Below, in pieces: positions 52,025-59,979 of a stretch of 64,000 bases of DNA. Location of the stretch: contig NZ_JXYP01000023.1 of assembly GCF_000964005.1 (NCBI RefSeq), positions 62,001 through 126,000 on the forward strand. Direction: 5' to 3'. The notes beneath the pieces are model-generated. The model was not told where the DNA came from and did not search any database. It saw only the letters and a program-made list of their open reading frames with translations. The position numbers and the translations under genes are program-made. Origin of the DNA: Williamsia herbipolensis (GTDB lineage: Bacteria; Actinomycetota; Actinomycetes; Mycobacteriales; Mycobacteriaceae). Within the stretch, counting starts at the first letter, position 1; every line of letters begins with the position of its first letter.

Positions 52025-54100
52025 TCAACCGGTACTGGCGACCAACCCGAGCAACATCTCGCCGTACTGATCGAGCTTCTTCGCCCCGATGCCCGGGATG
52101 GCGACGAGGGCCGCCACATCGGCCGGGCGCTGTTCGGCGATGGCGATGAGGGTGTTGTCGGAGAACACCACGAACGCGGGCACCTTCTGTTCCTTGGCCT
52201 GTTCGCTGCGCCACTCCTTCAGCGCGATGAACAGGTCCTCGTCGAGGTTGCTCGGGCAGCTCTCGCATCGACCGAGCAGTGACGCGGTCTTGCCGAGCAA
52301 CTGTTTGCCGCACACTCGGCACTGTGGACGCTTGCGCTGGCGCACGGGTTCGGCGATCCGTGAGGCCGGCGAGTCGTCGGGGACGAGGTCGACCAGGAAT
52401 CGGGATCGGCGGCGGCTCTTGCGTCCTCCCTCGCCACGCGACAGCGCCCAGGAGATGTGCAGGTGCTCACGCGCACGGGTGATCCCCACATAGAAGAGGC
52501 GTCGTTCCTCCTCGACGTCCTCGTCGGCGCCGTTGATGGCCTGGTTGATCGGCAGCGACCCGTCGGTGACGTTGACGAGGAACACCGCGTCCCACTCGAG
52601 GCCCTTCGCCGCGTGCAACGACGACAGCGTCACCCCCTGGACGGTGGGCGGTTGCCGGGCCTGAGAGCGGGCGGCGAGCTCGGTGGCCAGGCCGGCGAGG
52701 TCGATGTCGGGTACGTCGGTGCGGAGGTCCTCGGCGAGGGTCACCAACGCGCGCAACGACTCCCACCGCTGACGCGCCTGGGTGCCTGTCGGCTCGGCGT
52801 CGGTGAGACCCAACGGCACCAGCACCGCACGGACCAGGGTGACCAGGTCGGCGTCCTCGGGCAGGTCATCGCGGGCCGCGGCCGAGGAGATCGCCCGCAT
52901 CGCCTGTCGGATCTCGGCCCGCTGGAAGAACGCCTCGCCGCCGCGCACCTGGTAGGCGATCCCCGCCGCCGTCAGCGCGTCCTCATGGGCCTGCGACTGC
53001 GCGTTCACGCGGTAGAGGATGGCGATCTCCGCGGCCGGGACCCCCTGCGCCAGAAGTTTCTTGATCCGCGCCGTGACCCCGGCGGCCTCGGCCGGCTCGT
53101 CGTCGTACTCGGCGAACTCGGGGTCGGGTCCCGGTGGGCGCTGACCGACCAGGGCCAGTCGCGTGCCCGCCACCCGACCGCGCGCCGCGCCGATCGCACG
53201 GTTGGCCAGCCCGACCACCTGCGGGGTGGAGCGGTAATCGCGTTCGAGGCGCACCATCTCGGCGTCGGGGAACCGACGGGTGAAGTCGAGGAGGTACTTC
53301 GGGCTGGCCCCGGTGAAGGTGTAGATGGTCTGGTTCGCGTCGCCGACGACGGTGAGGTCGTCGCGCGCGCCGAGCCACGCGTCGAGCAGGCCCTGCTGCG
53401 CGGGTGTGACGTCCTGGTACTCGTCGACGACGAAGCAGCGGTAGCGGTCGCGGAACTCCTCGGCGACGCCGTCGTTCTCACGCAGGATGGCCGTCGTCAT
53501 CAACAGAAGGTCGTCGAAGTCGAGCAGGCGGTCACCGTCGTGGGAGATCTTCGCCTCCTCGTAGGCCTCGTAGACGGCAGCCACCTTCTCCGGGGCCTGC
53601 GGCGTCTCGCGGCGGCGCGCCGCGACCGCCGAGGCGTACTCCTCGTAGCCGATGAGCGAGGCCTTGGCCCACTCGATCTCCGACGACAGGTCGCGCAGCG
53701 TCTCGGTGGAGGTGTCGAGTCCCGCGCGACGGGCGGCGCGGGAGACCACCGGGAACTTGTTGTCGAGCAGTTCCCAGCGGGTGTCGCCGATCGCCTGGGG
53801 CCAGAAATAGCGCAGTTGTCGCATCGCCGCGGCGTGGAAGGTCATCGCCTGCACGGTGTTGCCCGATTCGGCCAGGCCCAGCGACCGCAGGCGACCGCGC
53901 ATCTCCCCCGCTGCGCGTGCGGTGAACGTCACCGCGAGGACCTGACCACCGCGTACGTGTCCCTCGGTCACGAGATGGGCGATGCGGCGGGTGATGGTGC
54001 GGGTCTTGCCGGTCCCCGCGCCGGCCAGCACGCAGACCGGTCCGCGCGGTGCGAGGACTGCGGCCTGTTGTTCGGGATCGAGGCCGTCGAGCGTGCTCAT
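52025..54100 (-). CDS. uvrD2: ATP-dependent DNA helicase UvrD2
   Basis: The 691-residue superfamily 1 helicase has Walker [10 protein letters not shown] near residue 27-35, motif [15 protein letters not shown], motif [16 protein letters not shown], motif VI-like [14 protein letters not shown], then a tetracysteine module ([10 protein letters not shown] ... GRCESCPS) and a C-terminal HRDC domain ([20 protein letters not shown]). That order matches mycobacterial UvrD2, which is essential there. ATG at 54100. The whiB7 promoter lies just past its stop. Confidence 0.95.
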   Translation of the reverse strand: MSTLDGLDPEQQAAVLAPRGPVCVLAGAGTGKTRTITRRIAHLVTEGHVRGGQVLAVTFTARAAGEMRGRLRSLGLAESGNTVQAMTFHAAAMRQLRYFWPQAIGDTRWELLDNKFPVVSRAARRAGLDTSTETLRDLSSEIEWAKASLIGYEEYASAVAARRRETPQAPEKVAAVYEAYEEAKISHDGDRLLDFDDLLLMTTAILRENDGVAEEFRDRYRCFVVDEYQDVTPAQQGLLDAWLGARDDLTVVGDANQTIYTFTGASPKYLLDFTRRFPDAEMVRLERDYRSTPQVVGLANRAIGAARGRVAGTRLALVGQRPPGPDPEFAEYDDEPAEAAGVTARIKKLLAQGVPAAEIAILYRVNAQSQAHEDALTAAGIAYQVRGGEAFFQRAEIRQAMRAISSAAARDDLPEDADLVTLVRAVLVPLGLTDAEPTGTQARQRWESLRALVTLAEDLRTDVPDIDLAGLATELAARSQARQPPTVQGVTLSSLHAAKGLEWDAVFLVNVTDGSLPINQAINGADEDVEEERRLFYVGITRAREHLHISWALSRGEGGRKSRRRSRFLVDLVPDDSPASRIAEPVRQRKRPQCRVCGKQLLGKTASLLGRCESCPSNLDEDLFIALKEWRSEQAKEQKVPAFVVFSDNTLIAIAEQRPADVAALVAIPGIGAKKLDQYGEMLLGLVASTG

Positions 54101-54183
54101 GGCTCCCAGTATCGCAACGAGGTGCGACAGCCGGTGACGGCCCACCGGGAACAAGGACACCGTGCCGAGACGTTGGACCGGCC

Positions 54184-54435
54184 ATGAGCAGCGAGAACTC
54201 CGCCCTGACCATGTACACGACCTCGTGGTGCGGCTTCTGCGCCCGGTTGAAGACCGGCCTGCGCAGCGAGGGCATCGAATGGACCGAGATCGACATCGAG
54301 GCCGATCCCTCGGCCGCCGAGTTCGTCGGCAGCGTCAACAACGGCAACCACGTGGTGCCGACGCTGAAATTCGCCGACGGCTCCACCGCCACCAACCCCT
54401 CGGTGCGCGAGGTGAAGGCCAAGCTCGGCGTCTGA
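54184..54435 (+). CDS. mrx1: Mycoredoxin 1
   Basis: The 83-residue glutaredoxin-like protein reduces mixed disulfides with mycothiol. The active site is Cys16-Gly-Phe-Cys19 ([11 protein letters not shown]) where most family members have CGYC. The [20 protein letters not shown] and C-terminal VKAKLGV blocks match Rv3198A. ATG at 54184. It is divergent from uvrD2 and converges on nudC. Confidence 0.94.
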   Translation: MSSENSALTMYTTSWCGFCARLKTGLRSEGIEWTEIDIEADPSAAEFVGSVNNGNHVVPTLKFADGSTATNPSVREVKAKLGV

Positions 54436-54466
54436 GCGACGCACCGGCCGACCCGCGCGGGGTCGG

Positions 54467-55414
54467 TCAGTCCTTGTCGTGCGCCCAGGCGGTGACCAGC
54501 TGGCGGGCGATCGAGATCGACCCGGGTAGACGCAGGCGCGGCGCATCAGGTCCTGCGTCGGCATCGCTCTGCCCCGGTTCGCCCTGACCGCGGAGCCACT
54601 CGTCCCCGCTGGCCAACGCGGCCAACACCTCCTCGCGCGGGAACCAGATGGCCTCGGTGATCTCACCGTCGAGGAAGTTCAGCGGCTGGTCGCGGTCGGC
54701 ACGGGCCTCGAAGCCGAGCATGAGCGACCGCGGGAACGGCCAGGGCTGGCTGCCGAGGTACCGCGGCTCGAAGACGTCGAGGCCGGTCTCCTCGTGCAGT
54801 TCGCGGACCACGCACTGTTCGAGGGACTCACCCGGCTCGACGAAGCCCGCGAAGGTGGAGAACCACTTCTCGGGCCACCCCGACTGCCGGCCCAGCAGGA
54901 CGTGGTCGGCGCCGTCGTGGACGACGGTGATGATGGCGGCGTCGGTACGGGGGAACTCCTCGCGGCCGGTGACGGTGTTGCGTCGGGTCCAGCCGGCCTT
55001 GACCGGCTCGGTGGGATTGCCGTCGACCGGCGAGAAGGCCGCGGCGTCATGCCAGTTCAGCATCCCCAACGCGGTGCTGACCAGGCCCGCTTCGTCACCG
55101 CTGAGCCTGCCCGCGCTGCGCCGTGCGTCGGCGGTGCGCCCCTCGACGGAGGGGACCCTGATCGCCCACAGGTACACGCCGTCGTCGATGCCCAACAGGA
55201 CGGCGGTTGCGGGGATCTCGGGGGCGACATCGAGCGCGGGACGCCAGCGCAGTCCGTTCTCCCCCACGCCGTAGCGGCCCTCGGGGTCGATCTCCAGAAC
55301 CTTCGCCTGCGGCCACGCACCGGCCAACAACTCGGTGTCGTGCCGGATCTCGTCGGCCCTGTCGATCGTCGATCGGGACAGCAGAGGGGACTCGACGAAC
55401 TCGAATGTGGCCAC
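54467..55414 (-). CDS. nudC: NAD+/NADH pyrophosphatase NudC
   Basis: The 315-residue Nudix enzyme cuts NAD(H) to NMN(H) and AMP and may remove NAD caps from RNA. The Nudix box GFVEPGESLEQCVVRELHEE is complete, and the NudC signature SQPWPFPRSLM follows. The zinc-binding cysteines found in E. coli NudC before the Nudix domain are all missing in the HDAAAFSPVDGNPTEPVKAGW region. ATG at 55414. It lies next to the acyltransferase gene on the same strand. Confidence 0.92.
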   Translation of the reverse strand: MATFEFVESPLLSRSTIDRADEIRHDTELLAGAWPQAKVLEIDPEGRYGVGENGLRWRPALDVAPEIPATAVLLGIDDGVYLWAIRVPSVEGRTADARRSAGRLSGDEAGLVSTALGMLNWHDAAAFSPVDGNPTEPVKAGWTRRNTVTGREEFPRTDAAIITVVHDGADHVLLGRQSGWPEKWFSTFAGFVEPGESLEQCVVRELHEETGLDVFEPRYLGSQPWPFPRSLMLGFEARADRDQPLNFLDGEITEAIWFPREEVLAALASGDEWLRGQGEPGQSDADAGPDAPRLRLPGSISIARQLVTAWAHDKD

Positions 55415-55423
55415 GCCGAGAGC

Positions 55424-56086
55424 TTAGTGATCGGAGATCGCGGCGGCGTCGGCGGCCGAGCGCGGACGCGCATACCGATCCACGTACGGCACCCCGACGG
55501 ACGTCGCGATCATCCGCATGAGCTCGTCGGTCTTCTCGCGCACGTCGTCGGTGGGCGCCACCCGGATCGGGGGCAGCGCACGGATCGTCACGCGCCGTCG
55601 TCCCCACCTGCGACCGACGGTGCCGGAGATCGCCACGGGCACGATCGGAGCGCCGGTCAGTGCGGCGACACGGACGGCACCGGTCCGGCCGCGGTGCACC
55701 CGGCCGTCGGGCGACCGCGTCCCCTCGGGATGGATCGCCCAGGCCTCGCCGGCGGTGAGCACCTCCTGCGCCGCGGCGAGTGCCGGCGCCGAACCCGATC
55801 CACCGGAACGGTCGACGCGGATCTGACCGACCGCCAGAAAGAATCTGCGGCGTAGCGCGCCACCCGTCCCCGGCTGATCGAAGTAGTCGCTCTTCGCCAG
55901 GAAGAACACCGGTCGGCGCGCGGCGAGGGCGAGGTGGAACGAGTCGCAGGCGGCGAGGTGATTGGCCGCGAGGATCACCGCACCCCGCCGCCGGAGGTGT
56001 TGGCCCCCGATCACCCGGGGGCGATGCCACACCCGCAGCGCGGGCCCGACGAGGACGTGCCGACACCACCACTGAGCAGCATGCAT
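55424..56086 (-). CDS. 1-Acyl-glycerol-3-phosphate acyltransferase-like (PlsC family)
   Basis: The 220-residue enzyme adds an acyl chain to a lysophospholipid or similar acceptor at the inner membrane face. The catalytic His43-x4-Asp48 motif (NHLAACDSF) and the acceptor motif HPEGTRSPDG are present. ATG at 56086 adjoins a palindromic operator (56087-56120), so the transcript must be very short-leadered or leaderless. It is divergent from the TetR gene that probably controls it. Confidence 0.9.
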   Translation of the reverse strand: MHAAQWWCRHVLVGPALRVWHRPRVIGGQHLRRRGAVILAANHLAACDSFHLALAARRPVFFLAKSDYFDQPGTGGALRRRFFLAVGQIRVDRSGGSGSAPALAAAQEVLTAGEAWAIHPEGTRSPDGRVHRGRTGAVRVAALTGAPIVPVAISGTVGRRWGRRRVTIRALPPIRVAPTDDVREKTDELMRMIATSVGVPYVDRYARPRSAADAAAISDH

Positions 56087-56120
56087 AGACAGTGTCTACC
56101 AAAGGTGGTGGACACTGTCT
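56087..56120. promoter_or_regulatory. Inverted-repeat operator between acyltransferase and TetR genes
   Basis: Arms AGACAGTGTCTACC (56087-56100) and GGTGGACACTGTCT (56107-56120) pair over 14 bp with one mismatch around AAAGGT; each arm is itself near-palindromic (AGACA/TGTCT). It touches the start codon of the acyltransferase and ends two bases before the TetR start. Confidence 0.83.
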
Positions 56121-56122
56121 AC

Positions 56123-56686
56123 GTGAAGTCGACACGGGACCGCCTGGTGCGGGTGGGCGTGGAACTGCTGGAGGAGAGCGGGTCGGTCGACATCGGCCTG
56201 CGCGAGATCGCTCGACGCGCCGGGGTCTCACACGGCGCGCCCCGGCGATGGTTCCCGACCCATCGCGCGCTGCTGTCGGCGATCGCGGCCGCAGGGCTGT
56301 CCGATCTCGCGTCGGCGATCGAGACGTCGGGGCGAGACCTCGACGGCCGCGCGACGCTCGATGCCGCGGCCTACGCCTACGTCGACTTCGCCGCCCGTCG
56401 GCCTGCCATGTTCGCCCTGATGTTCCGACACGATCTGCTCGTCGGCGGCGGCGAGGATCTCCGGACCTCATCACGACCGCTGTTCACGTGGCTACGCCGG
56501 CAACTCGACGAGTTGGGCTTCGACGACACCGAGCGTCGCGCGGCCATGCTGTGGAGCGGCGTCCACGGAGTGGCGATGGTGCACTCGACCGGCGCGATGG
56601 GTGTCGTCGCGCCGGGGGTGGATCACCGAATGGTCGCGCGCGACGTCATCGACTCCGCCTGTCAGGCAGGACCTTTACGGACGTAG
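56123..56686 (+). CDS. TetR-family regulator
   Basis: The 187-residue repressor has TRDRLVRVGVELLEESGSVD and REIARRAGVSHGAPRRWFP as the DNA-binding helices, then a TetR C-terminal domain of the WHG type (ARRPAMFALMFR). GTG at 56123 is favoured because it starts the usual ten residues before helix 1; earlier GTGs at 56105 and 56108 would read through the operator. Its end overlaps the K+ channel gene by 25 bases in convergent orientation. The divergent acyltransferase is the likely target. Confidence 0.87.
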   Translation: MKSTRDRLVRVGVELLEESGSVDIGLREIARRAGVSHGAPRRWFPTHRALLSAIAAAGLSDLASAIETSGRDLDGRATLDAAAYAYVDFAARRPAMFALMFRHDLLVGGGEDLRTSSRPLFTWLRRQLDELGFDDTERRAAMLWSGVHGVAMVHSTGAMGVVAPGVDHRMVARDVIDSACQAGPLRT

Positions 56687-57726
56687 AGCAGGCGGTCGCC
56701 GGACTCTATGGCGTCGACCTCGCTGTCGTCGACGCGATGCAGCCGCCCCGAGCGCACCACACCGAGGACGATGTCGACGAGGTGCTGCGGCGAGGCCCCG
56801 AGCTCATCGTGCTCGACGTCGCGTTCGGCGATGGCGTAGCCCGCGTCGGGGGTCAGCAGATCCTCGATGACCTCGACGACAGCGGGGGTCGAGGTGGCCA
56901 GACCGAGAAGACGGCCGGCGGTCTCCGACGACACCACGACCGAGTTCGCACCGGACTGGCGGATGAGGTGGGTGTTCTCGGCCTCCCGGATCGAGGCGAC
57001 GATCTTCGCGCGCGGCGCCAGTTCGCGCGCGGTGAGCGTGGCCAGCACGGCGGTGTCGTCACGGTTGGTGGCGATGACGATGGCCGAGGCGTGCTGGGCT
57101 CCGGCCAGCCGCAACACATCCGAGCGGGTGGCGTCGCCACGCACGGTGACGAGTCCGTTGGACGCCGCGGAGTCGAGGACGGTCTGATTCGAGTCGACGA
57201 CGACGATCTCCGACGGCTTGGTGCCGTCACCGATCATCGCGTTCACCGCGGTCTTGCCCTTCGTGCCGTAGCCGACGACGACGGTGTGGTTGCGCACCTT
57301 GCTCCTCCAACGCTGGATCTTCAGGGCCTGCCGCGAACGTTCGGTGAGCACCTCGAGGGTCGTGCCGACCAACACGATCAGGAACATCACCCGCAGGGGG
57401 GTGATGACGAGCACGTTGATCAGTCGTGCCTCGGGGGCGAACGGCGTGATATCGCCGTAGCCCGTCGTCGACAACGACACCGTCGCGTAGTAGAGGCAGT
57501 CGAGAAACGACAGCTCGTTGTCCTGGACGTCGCGGTAGCCGTCGCGGTCGAGGTAGACGATGAAGACCGCCGCGAACAGGGCACCGAGGGCGAACAGGAC
57601 TCGTCGACTGATCGCCCGGACCGGGCTCTGCTGCATCTCGGGGATGCGCACCACGCCGACGAGAGCGTGATCGGGTTTACCGGTGAGGTCGTCGGACCGC
57701 AGACGGCGACGTAGTGGACCAGGCAT
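56662..57726 (-). CDS. Two-helix potassium channel with RCK (TrkA-N) domain
   Basis: The 354-residue channel subunit has helix 1 near residues 42-60, a pore loop with the selectivity filter TTGYGD at 87-92, helix 2 near 104-124, and a cytosolic RCK domain (VVVGYGTKGKTAVNAMI onward) ending in a C-terminal RCK half. It matches Rv3200c. Start ATG at 57726, or 57738. It should conduct K+ and be gated by a ligand on the RCK ring. Confidence 0.92.
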   Translation of the reverse strand: MPGPLRRRLRSDDLTGKPDHALVGVVRIPEMQQSPVRAISRRVLFALGALFAAVFIVYLDRDGYRDVQDNELSFLDCLYYATVSLSTTGYGDITPFAPEARLINVLVITPLRVMFLIVLVGTTLEVLTERSRQALKIQRWRSKVRNHTVVVGYGTKGKTAVNAMIGDGTKPSEIVVVDSNQTVLDSAASNGLVTVRGDATRSDVLRLAGAQHASAIVIATNRDDTAVLATLTARELAPRAKIVASIREAENTHLIRQSGANSVVVSSETAGRLLGLATSTPAVVEVIEDLLTPDAGYAIAERDVEHDELGASPQHLVDIVLGVVRSGRLHRVDDSEVDAIESGDRLLYVRKGPA

Positions 57727-57834
57727 CACGGCGACCATATATCGCGGCGGGGCGGACCGTGACCGCTCGTGTCCACATGGTCTGCGGACGCGTCATCGGC
57801 CACCGCGGCCGGGCGTTGTGCGACAGTGGTCGCC

Positions 57835-58236
57835 ATGGCGACACTCCTCGACAGACTCCCCCACCGCCGCGACGCGGTACGCCGCGACGCCACCGTGATG
57901 GGCAGCGCGCTGATCGGCATGGGGACCCTGCACTTCGTGGTCCCGGGTCCCTTCGATTCGATCGTCCCGCAGGAGATCCCCGGCAACCCGCGCACACTGA
58001 CCTACGCCTCGGGTGTCGCCGAGGCCGCGATCGGGGTCGGGCTGCTGGTCCCCCGCACCCGCAAGCGGGCAGCGCTCGCCGCGGTGGCCCTCTACGTCGC
58101 GGTGTTCCCGGCCAACATCAACTCGGTGCGTGTCATGTGGAAGAAGCCCTTGCTGCGCTACGGCGCGATCGCCCGCCTGCCCCTACAGGTGCCGATGATC
58201 ACCCGCGCGCTGAAGATCTACCGCGCGACCCCCTGA
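57835..58236 (+). CDS. DoxX-like small membrane protein
   Basis: The 133-residue protein has four hydrophobic stretches and the DoxX-like pattern MGTLHFVVPGPFDSIVPQEI and GVAEAAIGVGLLVPRTRK. The family lacks a firm function; some members act in redox membrane complexes. ATG at 57835. It is divergent from the channel gene and converges on an aldo/keto reductase. Confidence 0.82.
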   Translation: MATLLDRLPHRRDAVRRDATVMGSALIGMGTLHFVVPGPFDSIVPQEIPGNPRTLTYASGVAEAAIGVGLLVPRTRKRAALAAVALYVAVFPANINSVRVMWKKPLLRYGAIARLPLQVPMITRALKIYRATP

Positions 58237-58258
58237 GTCGGTTCGCGGACAACCGCTC

Positions 58259-59293
58259 TCACACCATCGGCGGCGACAGCCGCGCGAAGCCCTCCTGCCG
58301 TCGGTACGGAAAGTACGGATACGGCGCCTCGACGGCACTGACGTGGTCGAGCCGACGGATCTGTTCGGCGTCGAGTTCCCATCCGACCGCGCCCAGATTG
58401 TCCAGGAGTTGCGCCTCGGTGCGGGCACCGACGATGACGCTCGAGACCGTCGGGCGCCGCAGCAGCCAGTTCAGGGCGATCTGCGGGACGGTTCGGCCCG
58501 TCTCGGCCGCGATGTCGGTGAGGGTGTCGATGACCTCGTGCAGCAGGTCGTCGTCGACGGGAGGTCCGGCGTCGGCGGTGGTGTGCAGTCGACTCCCGGG
58601 CGGGATCGGTTGTCCCGCTGTGATTTTTCCCGTGAGGCGCCCCCAGCCCAGCGGACTCCACACGATGGCGCCGACGCCCTCGGCCGCACCCAGCGGCATC
58701 AGTTCCCATTCGTAGTCCCGACCCACCAGCGAGTAGTAGACCTGGTGGGCGATGTGTCGCGGCCGGCGGTCGCGATCTGCGTGGGCCAGCGACTGCATCA
58801 CCTGCCACCCCGAGAAGTTGGACACCCCGGTGTAGCGGATCTTGCCCGCGGCGACGAGCGAGTCCAACGTCGCGAGGACCTCGTCGACCGGCGTGGAGGC
58901 GTCGAACCCGTGGAGCGAGAACAGGTCGATGTGATCGGTCCCGAGGCGCCGGAGTGCGTCGTCGACGACGCGGAGCAGTCGCGATCTCGACACTCCGACG
59001 TCGTCCGGACGATCCGACATCGGCAGCGCCGCCTTCGTGGACAGCACGAAGTCGTCGCGCCGACCGCGGATCGCCGCACCCAGCACCTCTTCGGATCGGC
59101 CCTGCGAATACACGTCGGCGGTGTCGAGGAGGGTGACCCCGGCGTCGCGACAGATGTCGATGAGGCGTCGGGCCTCGGTGACGTCGGTGGCACCCCATGC
59201 GCCGAAGAACTCGCCCACTCCCCCGAACGTGGCTGTCCCGAACGCCAGTTCGGAGACCACCAAACCCGAATCGCCCACACGTCGGTACTCCAT
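58259..59293 (-). CDS. Aldo/keto reductase (YajO/AKR11-like)
   Basis: The 344-residue NADPH-dependent reductase shows the tetrad as LLDTADVYSQGRSEE (Asp, Tyr), LSTKAAL (Lys) and FSLHGFD (His). The cofactor end SSVIVGARTEAQLLDNLGA is typical of the long AKR families. ATG at 59293 is preceded by AAGGAGAG. A TetR gene is divergent, with a large nested inverted repeat between, so the reductase is probably its target. Confidence 0.92.
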   Translation of the reverse strand: MEYRRVGDSGLVVSELAFGTATFGGVGEFFGAWGATDVTEARRLIDICRDAGVTLLDTADVYSQGRSEEVLGAAIRGRRDDFVLSTKAALPMSDRPDDVGVSRSRLLRVVDDALRRLGTDHIDLFSLHGFDASTPVDEVLATLDSLVAAGKIRYTGVSNFSGWQVMQSLAHADRDRRPRHIAHQVYYSLVGRDYEWELMPLGAAEGVGAIVWSPLGWGRLTGKITAGQPIPPGSRLHTTADAGPPVDDDLLHEVIDTLTDIAAETGRTVPQIALNWLLRRPTVSSVIVGARTEAQLLDNLGAVGWELDAEQIRRLDHVSAVEAPYPYFPYRRQEGFARLSPPMV

Positions 59294-59301
59294 GATCTCT
59301 C

Positions 59302-59371
59302 CTTAACGGGTCTGTAGTTCCATTATCTCGCTCGACGATAACACGACTAAGGGAACTGTGAACCCGTTAAG
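59302..59371. promoter_or_regulatory. Nested inverted repeat between aldo/keto reductase and TetR genes
   Basis: Outer arms CTTAACGGGT (59302-59311) and ACCCGTTAAG (59362-59371) and inner arms AGTTCC (59316-59321) and GGAACT (59352-59357) share one centre at 59336.5. A third inverted repeat, TTATC...GATAA, lies inside. The outer left arm overlaps the reductase ribosome-binding region. Confidence 0.8.
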
Positions 59372-59379
59372 ATCGGGGT

Positions 59380-59979
59380 GTGACCGACCCAGGAACCGTT
59401 CGGCCCGGCGGGCGCACCGCGCAGGTGCGCGAGTCCGTCCTCCGCACGGTCGGCGACATGGTGGCCGACCGCGGCTTCGACGCCCTCGAGCTCCCCGTCG
59501 TGGCCGAGCGCGCCGGCGTCGGCAAGACGACCCTCTACCGGCGGTGGGGATCGGCGTCTGCGCTGGTGTCGGATCTCCTGGTGGAGATGGCAGCGTCCTC
59601 CCGTCCGCGCGCCGACACCGGATCACTGCGAGGTGACCTCACCGCCAACGCCGCACTGGTCGTCGACACCCTGGGGGATGCCCGACAGGGCCGACTGTTC
59701 CGGGCCATGTTCGCCGCCGCCGCCACGGACCCGACCACCGCCGAGGCGCTCGCCGGCTTCTACGCGGTCCGGGTCACCGAGTGGGCACCGTGCGTCGACG
59801 ACGCGATCCTGCGCGGCGAGGCCCCGGCCGGCACCGACGCCCACGAGGTCATCCGCGCCGTGTCGGCGCCGCTCTACTACCGATTCCTGACGACACCGAC
59901 GCCGCCGGACGGCGCTGATGCCGACCGCGCCGTCGCTGTCGTCCTCGCCGCGGTGGCGGCCGGCGCCTTCACCGCATGA
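59380..59979 (+). CDS. TetR/AcrR-family regulator
   Basis: The 199-residue repressor has the helix-turn-helix RESVLRTVGDMVADRGFDAL and VVAERAGVGKTTLYRRWGSA, and a C-terminal domain of the TetR_C_11/16 kind. GTG at 59380 follows the nested operator closely, so it may be leaderless. It probably represses itself and the divergent reductase. Its last 11 bases overlap the adnB stop on the other strand. Confidence 0.88.
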   Translation: MTDPGTVRPGGRTAQVRESVLRTVGDMVADRGFDALELPVVAERAGVGKTTLYRRWGSASALVSDLLVEMAASSRPRADTGSLRGDLTANAALVVDTLGDARQGRLFRAMFAAAATDPTTAEALAGFYAVRVTEWAPCVDDAILRGEAPAGTDAHEVIRAVSAPLYYRFLTTPTPPDGADADRAVAVVLAAVAAGAFTA

